Source: Owenia fusiformis
Lineage: Eukaryota; Annelida; Polychaeta; Sabellida; Oweniidae
DNA length: 64,000 nt
Assembly (NCBI GenBank): GCA_903813345.2
Contig: CAIIXF020000002.1
Coordinates: forward strand, 14,280,150 to 14,344,149
Reading direction: 5' to 3'
Shown here: piece by piece, positions 26,601-41,600 of the stretch
How positions within the stretch are numbered: position 1 is the stretch's first letter
Layout: each line of letters begins with the position of its first letter
Made by a program: the position numbers and the translations under genes
The notes under the pieces: generated by a model
The model's input: only the letters and a program-made list of their open reading frames with translations
Databases searched by the model: none
Told to the model about the DNA's origin: nothing

Positions 26601-29600
26601 ATTCTGTTCGAGAAATTTTGTATTGGAACGAGACGAAGTCGAGTGCCAATACAGAATATCGAGACAGAATACATCCTGTATTGCACTTCAAATCATTCAA
26701 TAACGTTTTTATCGTTTGATCCTCTGTATTGCTACTGAGATTGTCCCCTCCGTACCAATATTTTTTGTATTGCGACGGAGATGATCAACGGGGACAACCT
26801 CAGTAGCAATACAGATTGGTACAGCACAAGAACTGACCAATCAGAAGGCTTCATTTTATAGATCATACGATAAAAGGAAATATCATCTATTCAAGTGTTT
26901 AAGATATTTCCCTTTCAGTCATTATGATTAAAGTTTAATCCAATAGTAATTAATATTTTTGATTTGTAAATGATATTGAAGAAAAGACAATCTATCCGGC
27001 TCTTGCCTAATCCAAAGCATAAATACAAGGATGTTGATGTTTCAAAATCATGTTTTGGAAACATTTTCAGTTTAATCTACTTAATTGTTGTAATAAGACT
27101 ACTTTGATATTGAAGAAGCAGTTATTTTGGCACTAGCTTAATCCAAATCATAAATAAGAGGCAGGAAATACAGGCTTTGATGTTTCATAATATGTATGTA
27201 TGTACTTTTAGTCAGAAACATTTTTTTGTTGAGACAGGAGAAAAACAGAAAATTTCCACAGAACGTTTTGTTGTATTGTTCACTAAAACTGAATGAATCA
27301 AGAAGGAATTTCCAAATAAACTACAAGAATGACCAGGGCCAAAAATGAATACACTTGATTCTCTTCAATAAAATAGAAATACTATCTCTATGAACATGAA
27401 CTTGAAGTAATATTCAGTACCAAAAATGAATAAACCTTATTCTTTATAGAAATAATATGCCTATGAGAATGAACTTGAAGTCATATCCAGTGCCAAAAAT
27501 GAATAAACCTTATTCTCTTCGAAATAATATGCCCATAAACATGAACTACTGTATTTTGAAACATGATAATGCATTCAATTTACTTGTATGTTCTTCATGT
27601 TTCAAATTGTCTCATTCTTAAACTAAATAATTTCCACAATATGGTTGAAAATAGTTGCAACCATTTGGTAAAATGCAACTTAAACAATCAATGGATTGTA
27701 ATGGTTGCAAATGATTCCATAATTTCAATGATATGCAACCAAATTTTAATGGTTGCAATGTAATGGTTGGAAACCATTTCAATTGGTTGCAGCAATGGTT
27801 ATGCAATGATTTGTAATGGTTGCGCAATGGATTTTAACGGTTGAAATTCGGAAAAAATGGTTGTTTTTTTCCTAAGGGATAAGAGCAGGTTAGAGAGGAC
27901 AAGATAGAAAAGTAAGATGGGTTTGGAAAGTGGAGGAAAGTTTAAGATCTGTGGAAATGGAATTATGTAGAACTTTGTACGATTTGGAAAAAAGAAAATA
28001 AAGTGAAGAAGAAAATTAAATAAAGTCTCGGCCTTTATGTTTAGGAACTTTAGATCCGTTTACCGATAAGGAACACCAATGACATTGATCATAAAAGACT
28101 TTAAGTAATAATGGACATTTGGTCAAGAAGAACATGCTCATTTAAATTAACGGACAGAGCCTACCATAACATATGCCCATTGGTGTCTAGCGGAATGATT
28201 TTATAGTACATAGAAGAAATATAAGAAATTATATAATAATAAGAAGAAATTACAAAATAAATAGAATTGAATTGTTCTTGCATATTGTGCAAGAACAATT
28301 TAATAATGCTTTGCCTTTGCAATTTGTCGTAAGGACATTTATCTAGTCGTCCTGCAACTGGTATTTAAGTTATTAAAATGAGATTTTGTCATGAAAGTGG
28401 TGGTCATTTTGAATTGAGCACTGAGCAGCCATCTTAAAAATTCTGTCTGAGCACAGTCCTTTGTCCCTTAAGTATGAGCATATAAATTTGAAGCAAAACT
28501 ATTAACTGGTAGTAATCAAAGATTATATTTTTATGAAAAATGTGCCGAACACCGTCCACAAAAAATTGGAGACTCGTGGTGGTGACATTAAAATTAAATT
28601 GGTTTCATGAAAAACTGCTGCCTTTTTGAAATTCAGTTGCCATATTGGAAATGCCTTCTTGAGCAGAGGTCCTTTGCCCATAAGACATTAGCCTCAAAAT
28701 TTTGGACAGGGTTTAGGTTTTCATATACATTTAATTTTGGTCCAAACTTTTTATATTGCACTGATTTTTTTACAAATTACATTACATGAAGTGGAGACCT
28801 CTTTGGGGATATTATCCACGAAAATTTACTTGTCTTTCTATTGGTTCAAATGTTGGTTCCTTAGGGGAGGCATCAAAAGTTCGATGTCGGATAGAAAACT
28901 AAATAAATCTAGTTAGGGGGAGGGGGTTCAAACCCATTTCAGTTTGCTATCCGACAAATTTCAACATTTCAAATTTTTGGCAATTTCGACTCAGAATGCC
29001 TTCAGAATGGTTTAAAAATAAAGATTTTACCTGATGCTTTCTTTGTCAAGATCATTCCAATGGATTCTATTCTATCAATAGTTGTTAAAAGCCGCAAATT
29101 ACGATAGGAATTAACAAAAAAACTAGATCGCGTTTAGCAATAATTTTTCAAATTCTCGAACCGAAAGTCAGCGATCAACTTTCATGGTATTTAGTTTTGG
29201 GGGAGGGGGGGGGGGGTCTGAGTCAAAACTTGATTTATTTAGTTTCCGATCCGACTTCGAACATTTGATGCCTTCCCTTATGGGATCCAACATTTACTTC
29301 CATTTAGAGGAGGTTTAGGAAGTCCAGTTAGATTTAATTTGATATCATCTTTAATTTGTTCTTTACTGGTTCATCTATTTGGAAATTCTTCAGTATCATC
29401 TCATAAAATCGTCTTTAGAACAGTTTTAACATTAAATAACCATTGTATTGATTTACTGTATAAGATTGGATTTTAATATTAAAGAATAAACTTTTATGAC
29501 TTTTACTTGAGTTTTATGTTAGTTTATAACCCGGAATAAACTGTTTCACATGGGCCATTTTTGAGTTCAGTGAAAGTTTATGAAAATTTGATTTTTGGCA

Positions 29601-32600
29601 GAGTTCATATCCCTTAGCATTAAAAATTTAAATTAATTGGTCAACTGCTATCTAAGTTGTTAAATTTTTATGAAAAATGGCAGCTATTTTAAATTAAGCA
29701 GCCATATTGAAAATTATTTTTTGAGCGATGAAGAAGCATCCCTGAAAATTTCAAACCTACGTTATTTTATTTAAAATGCACAATGTATTATGATGATTGT
29801 ACCTGCAAACTTGTTTTCTTGTTAGACAACATGCTCTCAATATTCTTGCCCATCTCTTCAAAATCAGAGTCCTCGCCAGAATCTGACTCATCATCAGTGG
29901 ACAACACCTCCTCTGACTGTAGCACCCTGCAAAATACATATGCATATAAATCAAATAAAAAGGAAAGATTGAACTTGAAAAATCTGAAAAGTAGATTAAA
30001 CTGCAATAGTCCTTTAATCAGGCAAGATATTATTAAACACTGTACATGTAAAACAGCATACGAAGCATTTATTTATTACTGATTGAGACAGAACATACGG
30101 TCTACCATACCTGTTCTGTAAGTCAAATATTCTCTGGCATTCCTCCTTGTATCTTTCCTGATGTTCGGCTATAGAGAACCTGTTGCCTCTAGCAAACTTA
30201 GTCATGCCAGCTGAAATGTAGGGAGAACAAAGACATGATATACTAGCTCATAGATGTTACAACAAGTTTCTCATCCTAAGAAAAACTAATTGCCAAAAGC
30301 TTATTACATGTAATAATATTTTGTTAAGCAAGAATTCCACCCAAATGATCCCACCAAACAGGACTTTCCATAATATTCAGAATCTTACATGAATCAGAGT
30401 CATTTTGGAAATTGATTTCATGCAAAGTTATTTCTCAAAATGCACATTATATATATATTTATCCTATACTTAGTAGTGTTAAAGTCCCCGTCTAAAGTTT
30501 GAAAATATTTTTTTATCATTGACATTTACTATTTGTCAGGACTTAACAAGGCACAGGACGTGAACGAGATCACACCATCAAATAGGCAGACACTATGAAC
30601 CAGGAAAACTGTTCTCCTATTATGTTTACAAATTTCAAGAACAAGAAAACAAGATGGCCAGCTCTAGTACTTGATATCCTCTATCATGTGTGTAAATTTG
30701 AAGGAAATCCGATGAACGGATTTTCTGAAATGGCGATGACAAGATTTTTCGAAAAATCTTCAAAATGGCTGCCAGAAAACAAGATGGCAGCCCAAAAGTT
30801 AATCAGCTCTAGTACTTGATATCCTCTATCATTTGTGTAAATTTGAAGGAAATCCAATGAGCGGTTTTCCTGAAATGGCGATGACAAGATTTTTCGAAAA
30901 ACCTTCAAAATGGCCACCAGAAAACAAGATGGCCACCCAAAAGTTAATCAGCTCTAGTACTTCATATGCTCTATCATCTCTGCAAATTTGGAGAAAATCT
31001 GATGAGCAGTTTTCCTTAAACGGCGATGACAAAAAGCGGGATCACGATCACGACCACGATCACGACCACGACCAGTATGACGACTATATCCCACCGATGG
31101 TGTGATCAAAAGTGATTTAAGAGATTTTTGAACAAAAAACATTTTTTGAAGGTTGAAATTTCTTAATCATCAAATATTTCTTAATGCATTTCAAAAAAGA
31201 TTATCTTTTCAACACCAATGCAAAGATTGAACAAAGGACACACTATTTCAATAATAAAATGCCAACTTTACATGGGGCCTTTAAGGGTAAATAACATATG
31301 GGGATATAATCGATATCTGAGGTGAGCGGGTGATATATACAGGGTGGTCAAAAAATGGCAACCCTAGTTTTTCCTAATATCTTTATCATTCTAAGAATTA
31401 ACTCCCTGATATTTTACACATTTGTACATCATTCAATTTCCTACCAACTTACCATATTTCATGATCATGGGACTGATAGTCACAATATTACTGCATTTTA
31501 AGCAACATACCCCAGATGGCCACTTTTGGGCTGTCTGAGCTGGTCTGTTATTCAAATGAACTCCATTTCCAACTTGATGCACTGGTAAACTCTAACAACT
31601 ATGTATTCTTGGGGAGCCAACCACTTGATGAAGTAGTGGAGAGACACCTTCACACAGATAGATGCACAGTTTAGTGTGTTCTTAGAAGATAGGGTCCTTT
31701 ACCTTTGACGATACCAATGGATATGCAATAACTGTCAACATCAAACTCTATTTTGTGATTCCCATGGAGTTCTTGGGGACTTTAGGTGAACCCAGGGGGG
31801 TTAATAGGCAGCAACAGTGGTTCCAACAAGACAGAACCATACCCCATACACCCAATGATGCACAATAATGGCTTTGGGACCACTTCAATGACCACATTAT
31901 CAGCAGTACAACAGACAATGAATGGGCACCCCATAGTACAGATATGGCCCCATTTAATCTTTACCAGTGGGGATACCCCAATGATAGAGTGTAGGGTAAT
32001 AACACTAGAAAGACATTTGACCTCAAAATAAAGATCACATGTGTCCTTCAGGCCATACTTCCTGAGGAATGCAGTTGTGTCATTGACAGGTTTGGAAAAT
32101 ATGTGCAGGCTTGCCCACAGCACGATATTGGAAAACTGGGGCACCTTGTTTAAAGTGCTGTAACATTGCGACTATCAGTCGAATGGTCATGAAATAATGC
32201 AGTCTAGTATGAAATTGAATGATGTACATGTGTGCCAAATATCAGGGCAAAATTTCTAAAAGTGACAAAGATATGAGGCAAAATTAGGGTTGCCGTTTTT
32301 TACCACCCTGTATACCACCCGCTCACCAGCAATACCCGGGAATTTCGTTTGTTGCTTTTTGGCACTATTGGTGAGATATTAATTCCCTATACTGTTAAAT
32401 ATCTAAAGCAGTTGAGTTTAAAAAGCAATAAATGTCAGGGGCGGAGCCAGCTTTCAGTCAGGAGGGGGTGGGTTGTGATTGCCAAAATTCTTTTTGCTTT
32501 TCAGTCATGACATAAACAAGGCAAAAAATTGGAATACATTGTATTAAGGTTTTTTTGAATTTTACAAAATTGATGCAACTTCCTTCAAAACTGACCTAGA

Positions 32601-35600
32601 AGCTTCAAATAAAAAGCATTTTAAAGCTTTTATTGGTTATGGGGGGGGGGGGGGGGGTGATCTCATCCACCTCACCTCCCCTGGCTACACCTATGAATGT
32701 TAAGAACTTCAAATTGAGATGAAACATTCATCTTTTCTTTTGATTGTTATTATCATTTGGAATTATTACATTAGGGTTCTATAAGATTCAATGCATACTT
32801 ATTCCTCATTATCTACTAAGTATAGGATAAATCAGTTATTAAATGCTCAATTTTTGATACAGGATATATCCCTCAGTAAATATAATATATCAACCCTCTG
32901 TCCCTTACGGTCCCTCGGGTAGATATATTGTATTTCCCTCAGATATAACCTGTATCAAAAACCTCCCATTAAATAACCTCTTTATATCAGATCAAAAGTA
33001 TTCTAGTTTTTACTGAAAATCAAGGCAATTTTGAATCGAGCAGCCACATTGACACTTTATTTGCATAATTTCCAAAATACAAATTAAAAACAATACTAAA
33101 CAAAGTAGCCCACGTCTTATTTTTCATATGGTAATTTTTACAGATACTGTAGTAATATAATAGGAAGAGTTCAAATCTCAGAAGAAAGTTATTTTCAAAA
33201 ACTTATGTGCAATACTTGGCAACAATTTCAAATAAAATAGTAGCATGGGTACTGGGCCCACATGATATAGCTCAAAAAGAGACAAAACTTTAAAAAACAG
33301 CCCCCTTAACATTTACCCAGGATGCACAAAATTTAATCAGTTCTAAACTTCACATCAAAAATTTCAGTAATTCCATCAAAGGAGCATGTAGGTGATCACA
33401 AACAATTTCAGATGATTCTAACTTGAATTATGAATATTTTCTGATAATGAACATGGATGTATCTTTTAGACCCATTCATTATCTTCAAGAAAAGTATATA
33501 CAAAGGTAACTAGACAACACCAACGCCAAAGCGTAGCAAATCCCATCAAACAGCCATGGCTGGCATATTTACAAACAAAGTATATAGCAAAAATGGTACC
33601 CATTTTTCAAAATGGCCACCTTCTACCAAAAGTATCATTAGACAGTGTGCCATGCTTATAGTAATGTACATTGGTTAATTTCGCAAGTTTTAATTTCTCA
33701 GCTAATAACAAATTCAATGGTATTTAATCTACAATTTCACGACGATAAATTTTTGCGATTTTAAAACACTCGCAAAAAAGCGCAAAACTCAATCGCAATC
33801 GAAAAATATCGGGCGTACAGTATTCACATACCAAATATGAACAAAATCGCTCCACTACTTTTCAAGTTATAGTAAAATACGTTAAAATGGCGGCCAATTT
33901 TCAAAATGGCCACCTTCTACAAAAAGTGTCATTAGACAGTGTGCCATGCTTTATATAGTATTCACATACCAAATATGAACAAAATCGCTCCACTACTTTT
34001 CGAGTTATAGTAAAATATGTTAAAATTGCGGCCAATTTTCAAAATAGCTGCCTTCTAACAAAAGTGTCATAAGACAGTGTGCCATGCTTATAATAGTATT
34101 CACATACAAAATATGAACAAAATCCGCTATTTTTCGAGTAACAGCAAAAATCGTAAAATAACGAGTAAAGGCCGTCATTTTTCAAGATGGCTGCAATGTG
34201 CTTCATTAATATCTACATTTCTAACTTTATTAATGTCCTATATAATTTCTTTGCATTTAAAACATATTGCTATGACATTCTTACATATTGTACCTAAATT
34301 ACTGTAAAATCGGCACTAAAATGGCCACCATTTTTAAATGAGTGGCCATTTTGAAAATCCACTTTTGAGCAGAATTTCTATTCCCATAGGGTATATGTAT
34401 ACAAAATATGAACAAAATCAAGCCAACAGTATTTGAGTTATTGCCTGAATGGACGGACATACGTACGTACGTACGGACGGACAGACGGACGGAGCATTCC
34501 CTATATCCCTCTGAACTTCGTTCGATGGGATAATAATTCTAATTTGCAGATTTCTCTCATAAATCATTCGATCTGTCATTGTTTGCAAGATTAGACAAGA
34601 ACACAAATGTGTATAAAATGTCCCCACCAATGGGTGATCCTGTCAAATGGTTATCCTGAAAATGAGTAGACAAGACTTACCAACACGATTTGAGGACGGA
34701 AAAATCAAAATATCACCAGCCAATAATGAAAAATAACAAACATTAAACACTGACACCATTATATGCCAAATGCCAATCACCAAAAATGGTAGTCACTACC
34801 AGTTTTAGTTCAAATTATTTTAAGTCCATATAAAAATAACTACTATAGGATAAATATGATATCCTATGATTTTCTCGAGCTATCATTTTTATCCACTCTT
34901 GGATATCGCCGATCTCCACTTATTCGCTGCGCTCACTCATGGAGATGGGCAATATCCACTCATGGATAAAAATGGTATCCCTCAAAAATCATAGGATATC
35001 CTCTATTTATCCGATGGATACTAATTATATATGGGGATAATAACACAAAATAATTTTGGTATGCGCCACTTAAAATATATCCGATCCATATGACGTGATA
35101 TCCAATTGTATCCGACAGATATTATTTAAAAAATATTATGAAAAAAAATTGAGGACCTACCTTCTTGGCCTGCCTTAGCTTGCTCAGTAGACATTGTACG
35201 TACAACATCAATAACTTCCCATCTTGAGAGCTTCTTGATCTCTCCCTCAGGAACTCCAAACTTGCGCAGTAGGTTCTTGGCATCCTTCAGGGAAAGCCTC
35301 CTCAGATCGGCATCTGTCCCTGTCACTGTTTTCTTGACGGGAGTCTTTTCAAGCTCCTGGTCCTGGCCCTTTAAATATAACATTACGGTATTACATTAGA
35401 GGGATCTTCTCAAGAGCTTAGTGCTGGTCCTACAGGCATAATATTATGGTATAACAAAATGGGGGTCTTCTCAAGCTCCTAGTCCTTGCCAAAAACACAT
35501 ATTGTATCACAAAACAGGAGTCCTATCAAGCTCTTAGTCCTGGCCCTACACAATAAAATTGTGGTTTTACATTACAGGGGTCTTCTCAATAGATGTGTAT

Positions 35601-38600
35601 TAGCATCCTACTATCACTCTAGTATAAACATTTATTAATGCACAAGATTGCCAACTCACCTCAATTCAATTCACTTTATTTCAAATGTTTTAGATACAAT
35701 ATTTTACCATGTGGGGTGTATTAGTTCCATGTTAACATACAATATATCATTTACTAAATTGACAGTCAGGTTATATGGAAACTGAAAATGACAAAGCATA
35801 AAATACATAAATAAAAATAAATAAATGAAAACAACAGGCAAAATTAATGGAAATCATAAATTTAACATGGAAAATTGAAAATTCCCTAAAAAACAGGCAA
35901 TTTTGTGAAAACAACCGGTGAAAATAGCCTGTTAATGCTGCTAATGAAACCCCTGCATCATAATAAAATACAAGTAATGAGAAGAAAGCATTTTACAAAG
36001 TAGATATAATTATGACAAGCAAATCAAACTTGAACTTTCGTTCAAATGATTTGATATGTTTAGACTTTTTGAGATCAAGTGAAAGATCAAGTAAAGTAAT
36101 GGGCTACTTATTTCAATTGATTTTCTTCCAATTTCTGTTCTGAATTTTTTCATAGTTATTGATTCTTGTATCATGATTATGAATTGCTGTTCCTGGAATG
36201 ATTAAATGTTTAAATGTTTTCTATACAAAGCTAGCAGTTTGTAGTTTATTTATGTCAAATATATTCAATATTTTCAATTTTGAAAAGAGAAGTCCTGAAG
36301 GAGCTAGACGATCAGAATATGTGATAACTCTTATCACTTATTAACTCACCTTCCCAGCATTAGGTTTGTTGGGAACTTTAACAAATGAGAATCCCTCCCC
36401 ACAGCCAGTAGGGTCCGCCACACCTGTTAGTTGTAAGAGACACTTGCCCTTCAAGGCAGCTATGTAGGCCCTGGTGGTGTTCCAGGGTGCTGTGCGCACC
36501 TCATCTTCTATCTTGTTCTGCAACACATATACTGTACATAAAACAATCAAATTCATCAGCTCAGTGGAGCATGTTGCAATAGTTTACGCATGTGTATTTT
36601 TTATATATTTTCTCAGCAATTTTGTTTTATTGTTGATATGAAACCCAAACTGTTTTATTATTATTATACCTTGGTTACCGCCATATTTGGCGAGCAATAC
36701 CTCATTGGTATATTCTGTATTTATGTATTTTACACTCGAAGATAGAGCCAGAAACCCCTCCTTGGAGGAGCCATGTGTTCTTTTATGTGCACAGGTACAC
36801 AGACATACAGGTACACACCACAGCCTTTTATACGAGTCGTGAACCACTCAGTCAAACACCCAGAATTACATAACGCACAAACAAACTTGTCTGAACCGGG
36901 AATCGAACCCGGGGCCAAGCGATATTGGTAACCTTGACTCTCTCTGCCACTGAGCCATAGCGGGTGGACTGTTATTGTTACCAAATTGCAATATTCTCAT
37001 TTAGGTTAAGTCTACCATTGTCCATACTTTGACATCATTATCACTAGAAAAAAAAACAGCAACTCCACATAGTAGCAAATTCCACCACACAAAACATATT
37101 TTGATAATTAGTGGCCATCTTGAAAATTTCTTCTTGACAAAACATATTAGCATATAAACTTTGAACCAAATCTGGATCTACTTGTATTTGAGTTATCAAA
37201 GATTATGTTTTTTCTCAGAAAAATGCTTGCCATTTTAAAAGTGAGCAGCCATCTTGAAAATTTCTTCTGAAGCAGAGCTCCTCTGTCCCTACATGGCAGT
37301 ATATAAAATTCGAACTAAATCCGTCAATGGGTATTTGAGTTATAAAAGATTATGTTTTTTGAAAAATCGCAGCCATTTTGAAATTTGGCTGCCATTCTTA
37401 AACATTTCTTTGTCCCTAGGTAACATCATATAAAATTTGAACCAAATCCATCGACTGGTATTTGAGTTACCAGATCACGGGAACATGTAAAACGTTGCAA
37501 TCTGAACTTGGAAAGCTGACCCAGAATACGAACTCTATACAGGGCAATCTAGCATCTATCACACGTATTGTAACTAGCTCTAAACCTTCCGACCTTGTTA
37601 ATTCCAGTGCACCCCCTAAACAAACTCAACAGGTAATGGCTAATTTTGCCAAATCTTCTATAACGGAATTGAATGCTAGTAAGCCGCTGAGTACGCCAAA
37701 TGACCCAGACGTCCCGGATTATACCGACGGGTCAAATAATGTAAACAATAACATTAGACCTGAATCGACCCAGGTCAGTGCAACCCCAGCTGCTGATGCC
37801 AGCCGCAGTCGAACTGATCTTCATATGGATACCCCTGGCACATCGCAAAATGCCATTTTGCCACATACACTGCTGCCCTCCCAATGTTCCGCAGATCAGC
37901 ATGGTTGTAATAAACTGAATGGTGAACCCTCTAAACAACGTAGAAGCTCGACACCTCGAAGCAGTCCCCAGAAATTGACGTATACGAGAACGCAAACCCC
38001 CACGCCCCCCAGACCACCTAGATCGAATCTTAACCTGAATACGCCCCAGGGGTCAAGTGGGCAGGTGACCTATGGCGTGACGGACACCGGTGTATGGCGC
38101 GGTCCACCTCCAACGGATCGCGGAATATGGAAGGGCCCCGACCCACCTGGCAAGGAATGGCAAACGTGGCTCGGAAATAATCAGCTTCGGCGAAAGAAGG
38201 CGGCGGCGAAACAAAAGGAATATGTCAACACGGTCCCCACAAGACCCGATACAACACGTGACAACGCCAGCACACGACCCAGAAGCAGTGGCCTAAGAGG
38301 AATTGAGTATGAGGAAGTGAGGGTACTTTATTTAGAAAATATTTATCAATCAAGTGAGGAGGACGACGAGGATACAATCAATAATGTGAAACGTTTTGCA
38401 GTGGATAATAATATTAGATTGAAACAAATACATGTTGTGCATAACCGGATTTCTTGTGACAAAGTTGGATGTAAAATAACGATACCTAAACACCAGGTAG
38501 ACAGGGCTTTGTGTGTTGACTTGTGGCCCGTTCCTATTAGATGTAGGGAATGGGAACGTCGGAGACGACGTTATGTTGACAACGATGACAGAAGTGACGT

Positions 38601-41600
38601 TGATTTGAGGCCGAGATACAACTTTTAACTATGTGTTTCACCTTCAAGATTATTCTCTTATTGCATCTACTCTTTGTTGTCACTTTAATACAGTTAATGG
38701 TATCAATATCGCAATGGAACATAAATGGTCTGAATTCATCGGAGGTGTACCTGAGAGATCTTCTTAGATCGAGTGATATAGTTGCTGTTTCAGAGCACCG
38801 TTTATTTGAATGTAACCTTAATAAATTGAGCTCTGTAGACTCTGATTTTAATACTCTTGCTTTTAGCTGTAAATCACTTGACTCAATGCAATGCGGGCTA
38901 ACATGGGGACATGGAGGCATAGCCTTATTGTGGCGAAAATCTTTAAAATATCCCGTGTCACCGATTAGAAAATTCTGCACTGATAGAATCGCATGTATTA
39001 AGGTTGAAACAAATGTACCAATTTATGTATTTTCTGTATATCTGCCACAAGTAGGTTGCAAAAATGATATTTTTGAGGATGTTTTGAATTTTCTCGAAGA
39101 GTGTGTAAACCAATGCAAACGAGATGCAAATTGTATTATTGCTGGTGATTTTAATGCCAATTTAGGCAATTTATATGAAACGCGACGGTCTACTGGTAAA
39201 CATAGTTTTAATGGTCTTTTGTTGTTTCAAATGTTGCAACGCAACGGATTAGTAGCCGTTGATATGCAAAATAGTTCACAAGGTCCATGTCATACATATG
39301 AAACTGCCACTGGGCACAGAACTTATATAGACCATATTGTACTGTCTGAATCTTTATTAGAACATGTAATTAGCTGTGATGTATTGGTTAGCGCTCACAC
39401 TGCAGATTTTGGTCATTTGGCGATTAGGAGTGTGATTGACCTGCCATCTTTAAAACATGTATTTAATTCAGCGCCTAATTGTGTAATGAAAATTTATGCT
39501 TGGAATAGGGTGACTAAAAATGACATTACAGAATTGTTTACGTGTCCAATGCAAACTGATTTAAAACATTTAATTAACGAAATATCAACCTCTAGCAATA
39601 CTGACAGTGATACCATAGATAACTACATTGATAGGTTAATCAAATTAATCAATTGTAGAGCCGATATAGTTATTCCACTTAAAAAATTCATGAAACATCA
39701 GAAACCTTTTTGGAACAGCCATTTAACTCGCCTGAAGAAACAACAGAAACGGGCTTGGCATGTTTGGGTGAATGCAGGGAGACCGAGGGATGTTATGGAT
39801 ACCACAAGAAAGATTTACAAGGACTCAAAGAGGATATTCCGGGCGGCTTTTAACAAATACAAGGTCGAGTACGAGCACAAAAAGTTAAATGAATTATACG
39901 AACTTGACGAAATGGACCAACGAACATTCTGGTATCTTTTGAATAAAAGTCGACAGTGTAAAAGTAAATCAACAGGCGCTGTTAGAGCGGACAATGGGGA
40001 AATTATAATGGATCCCTCTGCAGTTTGTAATGAATGGCAATCATATTTTTGTAAGTTGGCTTCATTTGACCATAGGGATATTTTTGATAATCATTTTGAA
40101 AACGAGGTTGTTTCTGACATGAATATGATGAAAATGAATTCTGTATTTAATAAAGATGGTATTTTAGACACTGATTTTACGACTGAGGAAGTTAATAAGT
40201 GTATTTTAAAATTGAATAATAATAGAGCTGCCGGTCACGATGGTTTAAATGCTGAACACATTAAATATGGTGGCCCATGTATGACTACTTTTCTAACACT
40301 GCTTTTTAACGTTATTCGTGTTAGTGAATATATTCCAGAAAACTTTTGTACAGGAATTCTTATTCCTCTTTTAAAGTCAGGTAACAAAGATTGCCTTAAC
40401 AAAGACCACCACAGAGGTATAACGTTAATGAGTATTTTAAGGAAACTATTTGATAATATTGTACTTGCTAGGATGCTCCCAAGGCTCAGAAATGCTATCC
40501 CTCAACTTCAAGGTGCTTCAGTCGAAAAGTGTTCTTCACTTCACACATCTTTTTTGCTTCAGGAAGTCATATCACATAATGTTAAAGAAGGAGTATTTTT
40601 GGCGTTAATGGACATTCGGAAAGCCTTCGATGGTACCTGGATTGATGGGCTGTTCTGGAAACTGTACCAAACCGGAATTAATGGACTTGCTTGGCGTATC
40701 TTATATCAGTCATATTGCAAATATAAATGTAGAGTTCTTGTAAATGGTGTAATGAATTCTGAATCTTTCTACGTGCGTAGGGGAGTCCACCAAGGCGGGG
40801 TCTGCAGTATGCATCTCTACCAATTCTTCATTGCCGACCTCTTAAATGACTTAATAGACAGTAATTGTATTGCAAAGATTGGGGGACACCCTGTAGGCTG
40901 CCCTGCATACGCCGATGATCTCGCGCTAATAACTACTGAACCAGAATATATGAATAGACTACTTAAGGTTGCACATGAATACAGCAGACGTTGGCGGTTT
41001 GAATTCCACCCAGATAAATGTGTAATAATGACTTATGGTCCAGCTAAAAGGACATTGTATGATTTCAAACTCGGGACAGCATCCCTTAAAACTGTTCAGA
41101 CAGCTCAACACGTTGGAATCCCTCTTGGTAAAACAAAAGATCATGTGAAAAGTGCAATATCTGCAGCAAGAAGGAAATACTGTTCACTATTAGGGCTGGG
41201 AAATGGGTGCGGTGGCATTCACCCACTATTAGCTTCAAAGTTATACTGGTCCTTCGCTTATCCAACTATGACCTATGGATGTGCTGTAATACCATACTCA
41301 GAAGATGACATCAAACTGATGGAATCCGCGCATAGAGAGATTGGCAAGCGAATACAGTCATTACCTAAGAATACACCAGATCCCGTAGCAACCAGACTAC
41401 TTGGCTGGATGCCAGTACAAGCGAAGATCGATTGCGATAGGCTTATGTTCTTATTTATGCTGTTATCTTTGCCCATGAATTGTATATATAAAATCATATG
41501 TTTGGAGAGCCTAATTCGAATGATGTACACAAATGTAACCTGTAAACACATGAAGTCCCCCATTTATTACATGTGGGAAACGGTTCTTAAGTATAACCTT

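Larger units (their letters stand above)
25292..27880. mobile_element. 2.6-kb inverted-repeat element
   Basis: Ends are reverse complements: ATCCCTTATAAAAAAAACAA at 25292 and the matching sequence ending CCTAAGGGAT at 27880, continuing through CCATTTTTTCCGAAATT. Inside each arm is a cluster of AACCATTGCAACCATT-type words (about 25320-25590 and 27640-27840). The interior holds a 21-bp tandem repeat (about 26200-26280), a 75-bp tandem repeat (about 27340-27550) and the hairpin pair at 26568-26877. No transposase is visible, so it is non-autonomous. Confidence 0.75.

Noticed and set aside
36893-36966. Functional tRNA gene on the minus strand
   Set aside because: The anticodon arm does not fold and the tRNA part is continuous with a SINE body.
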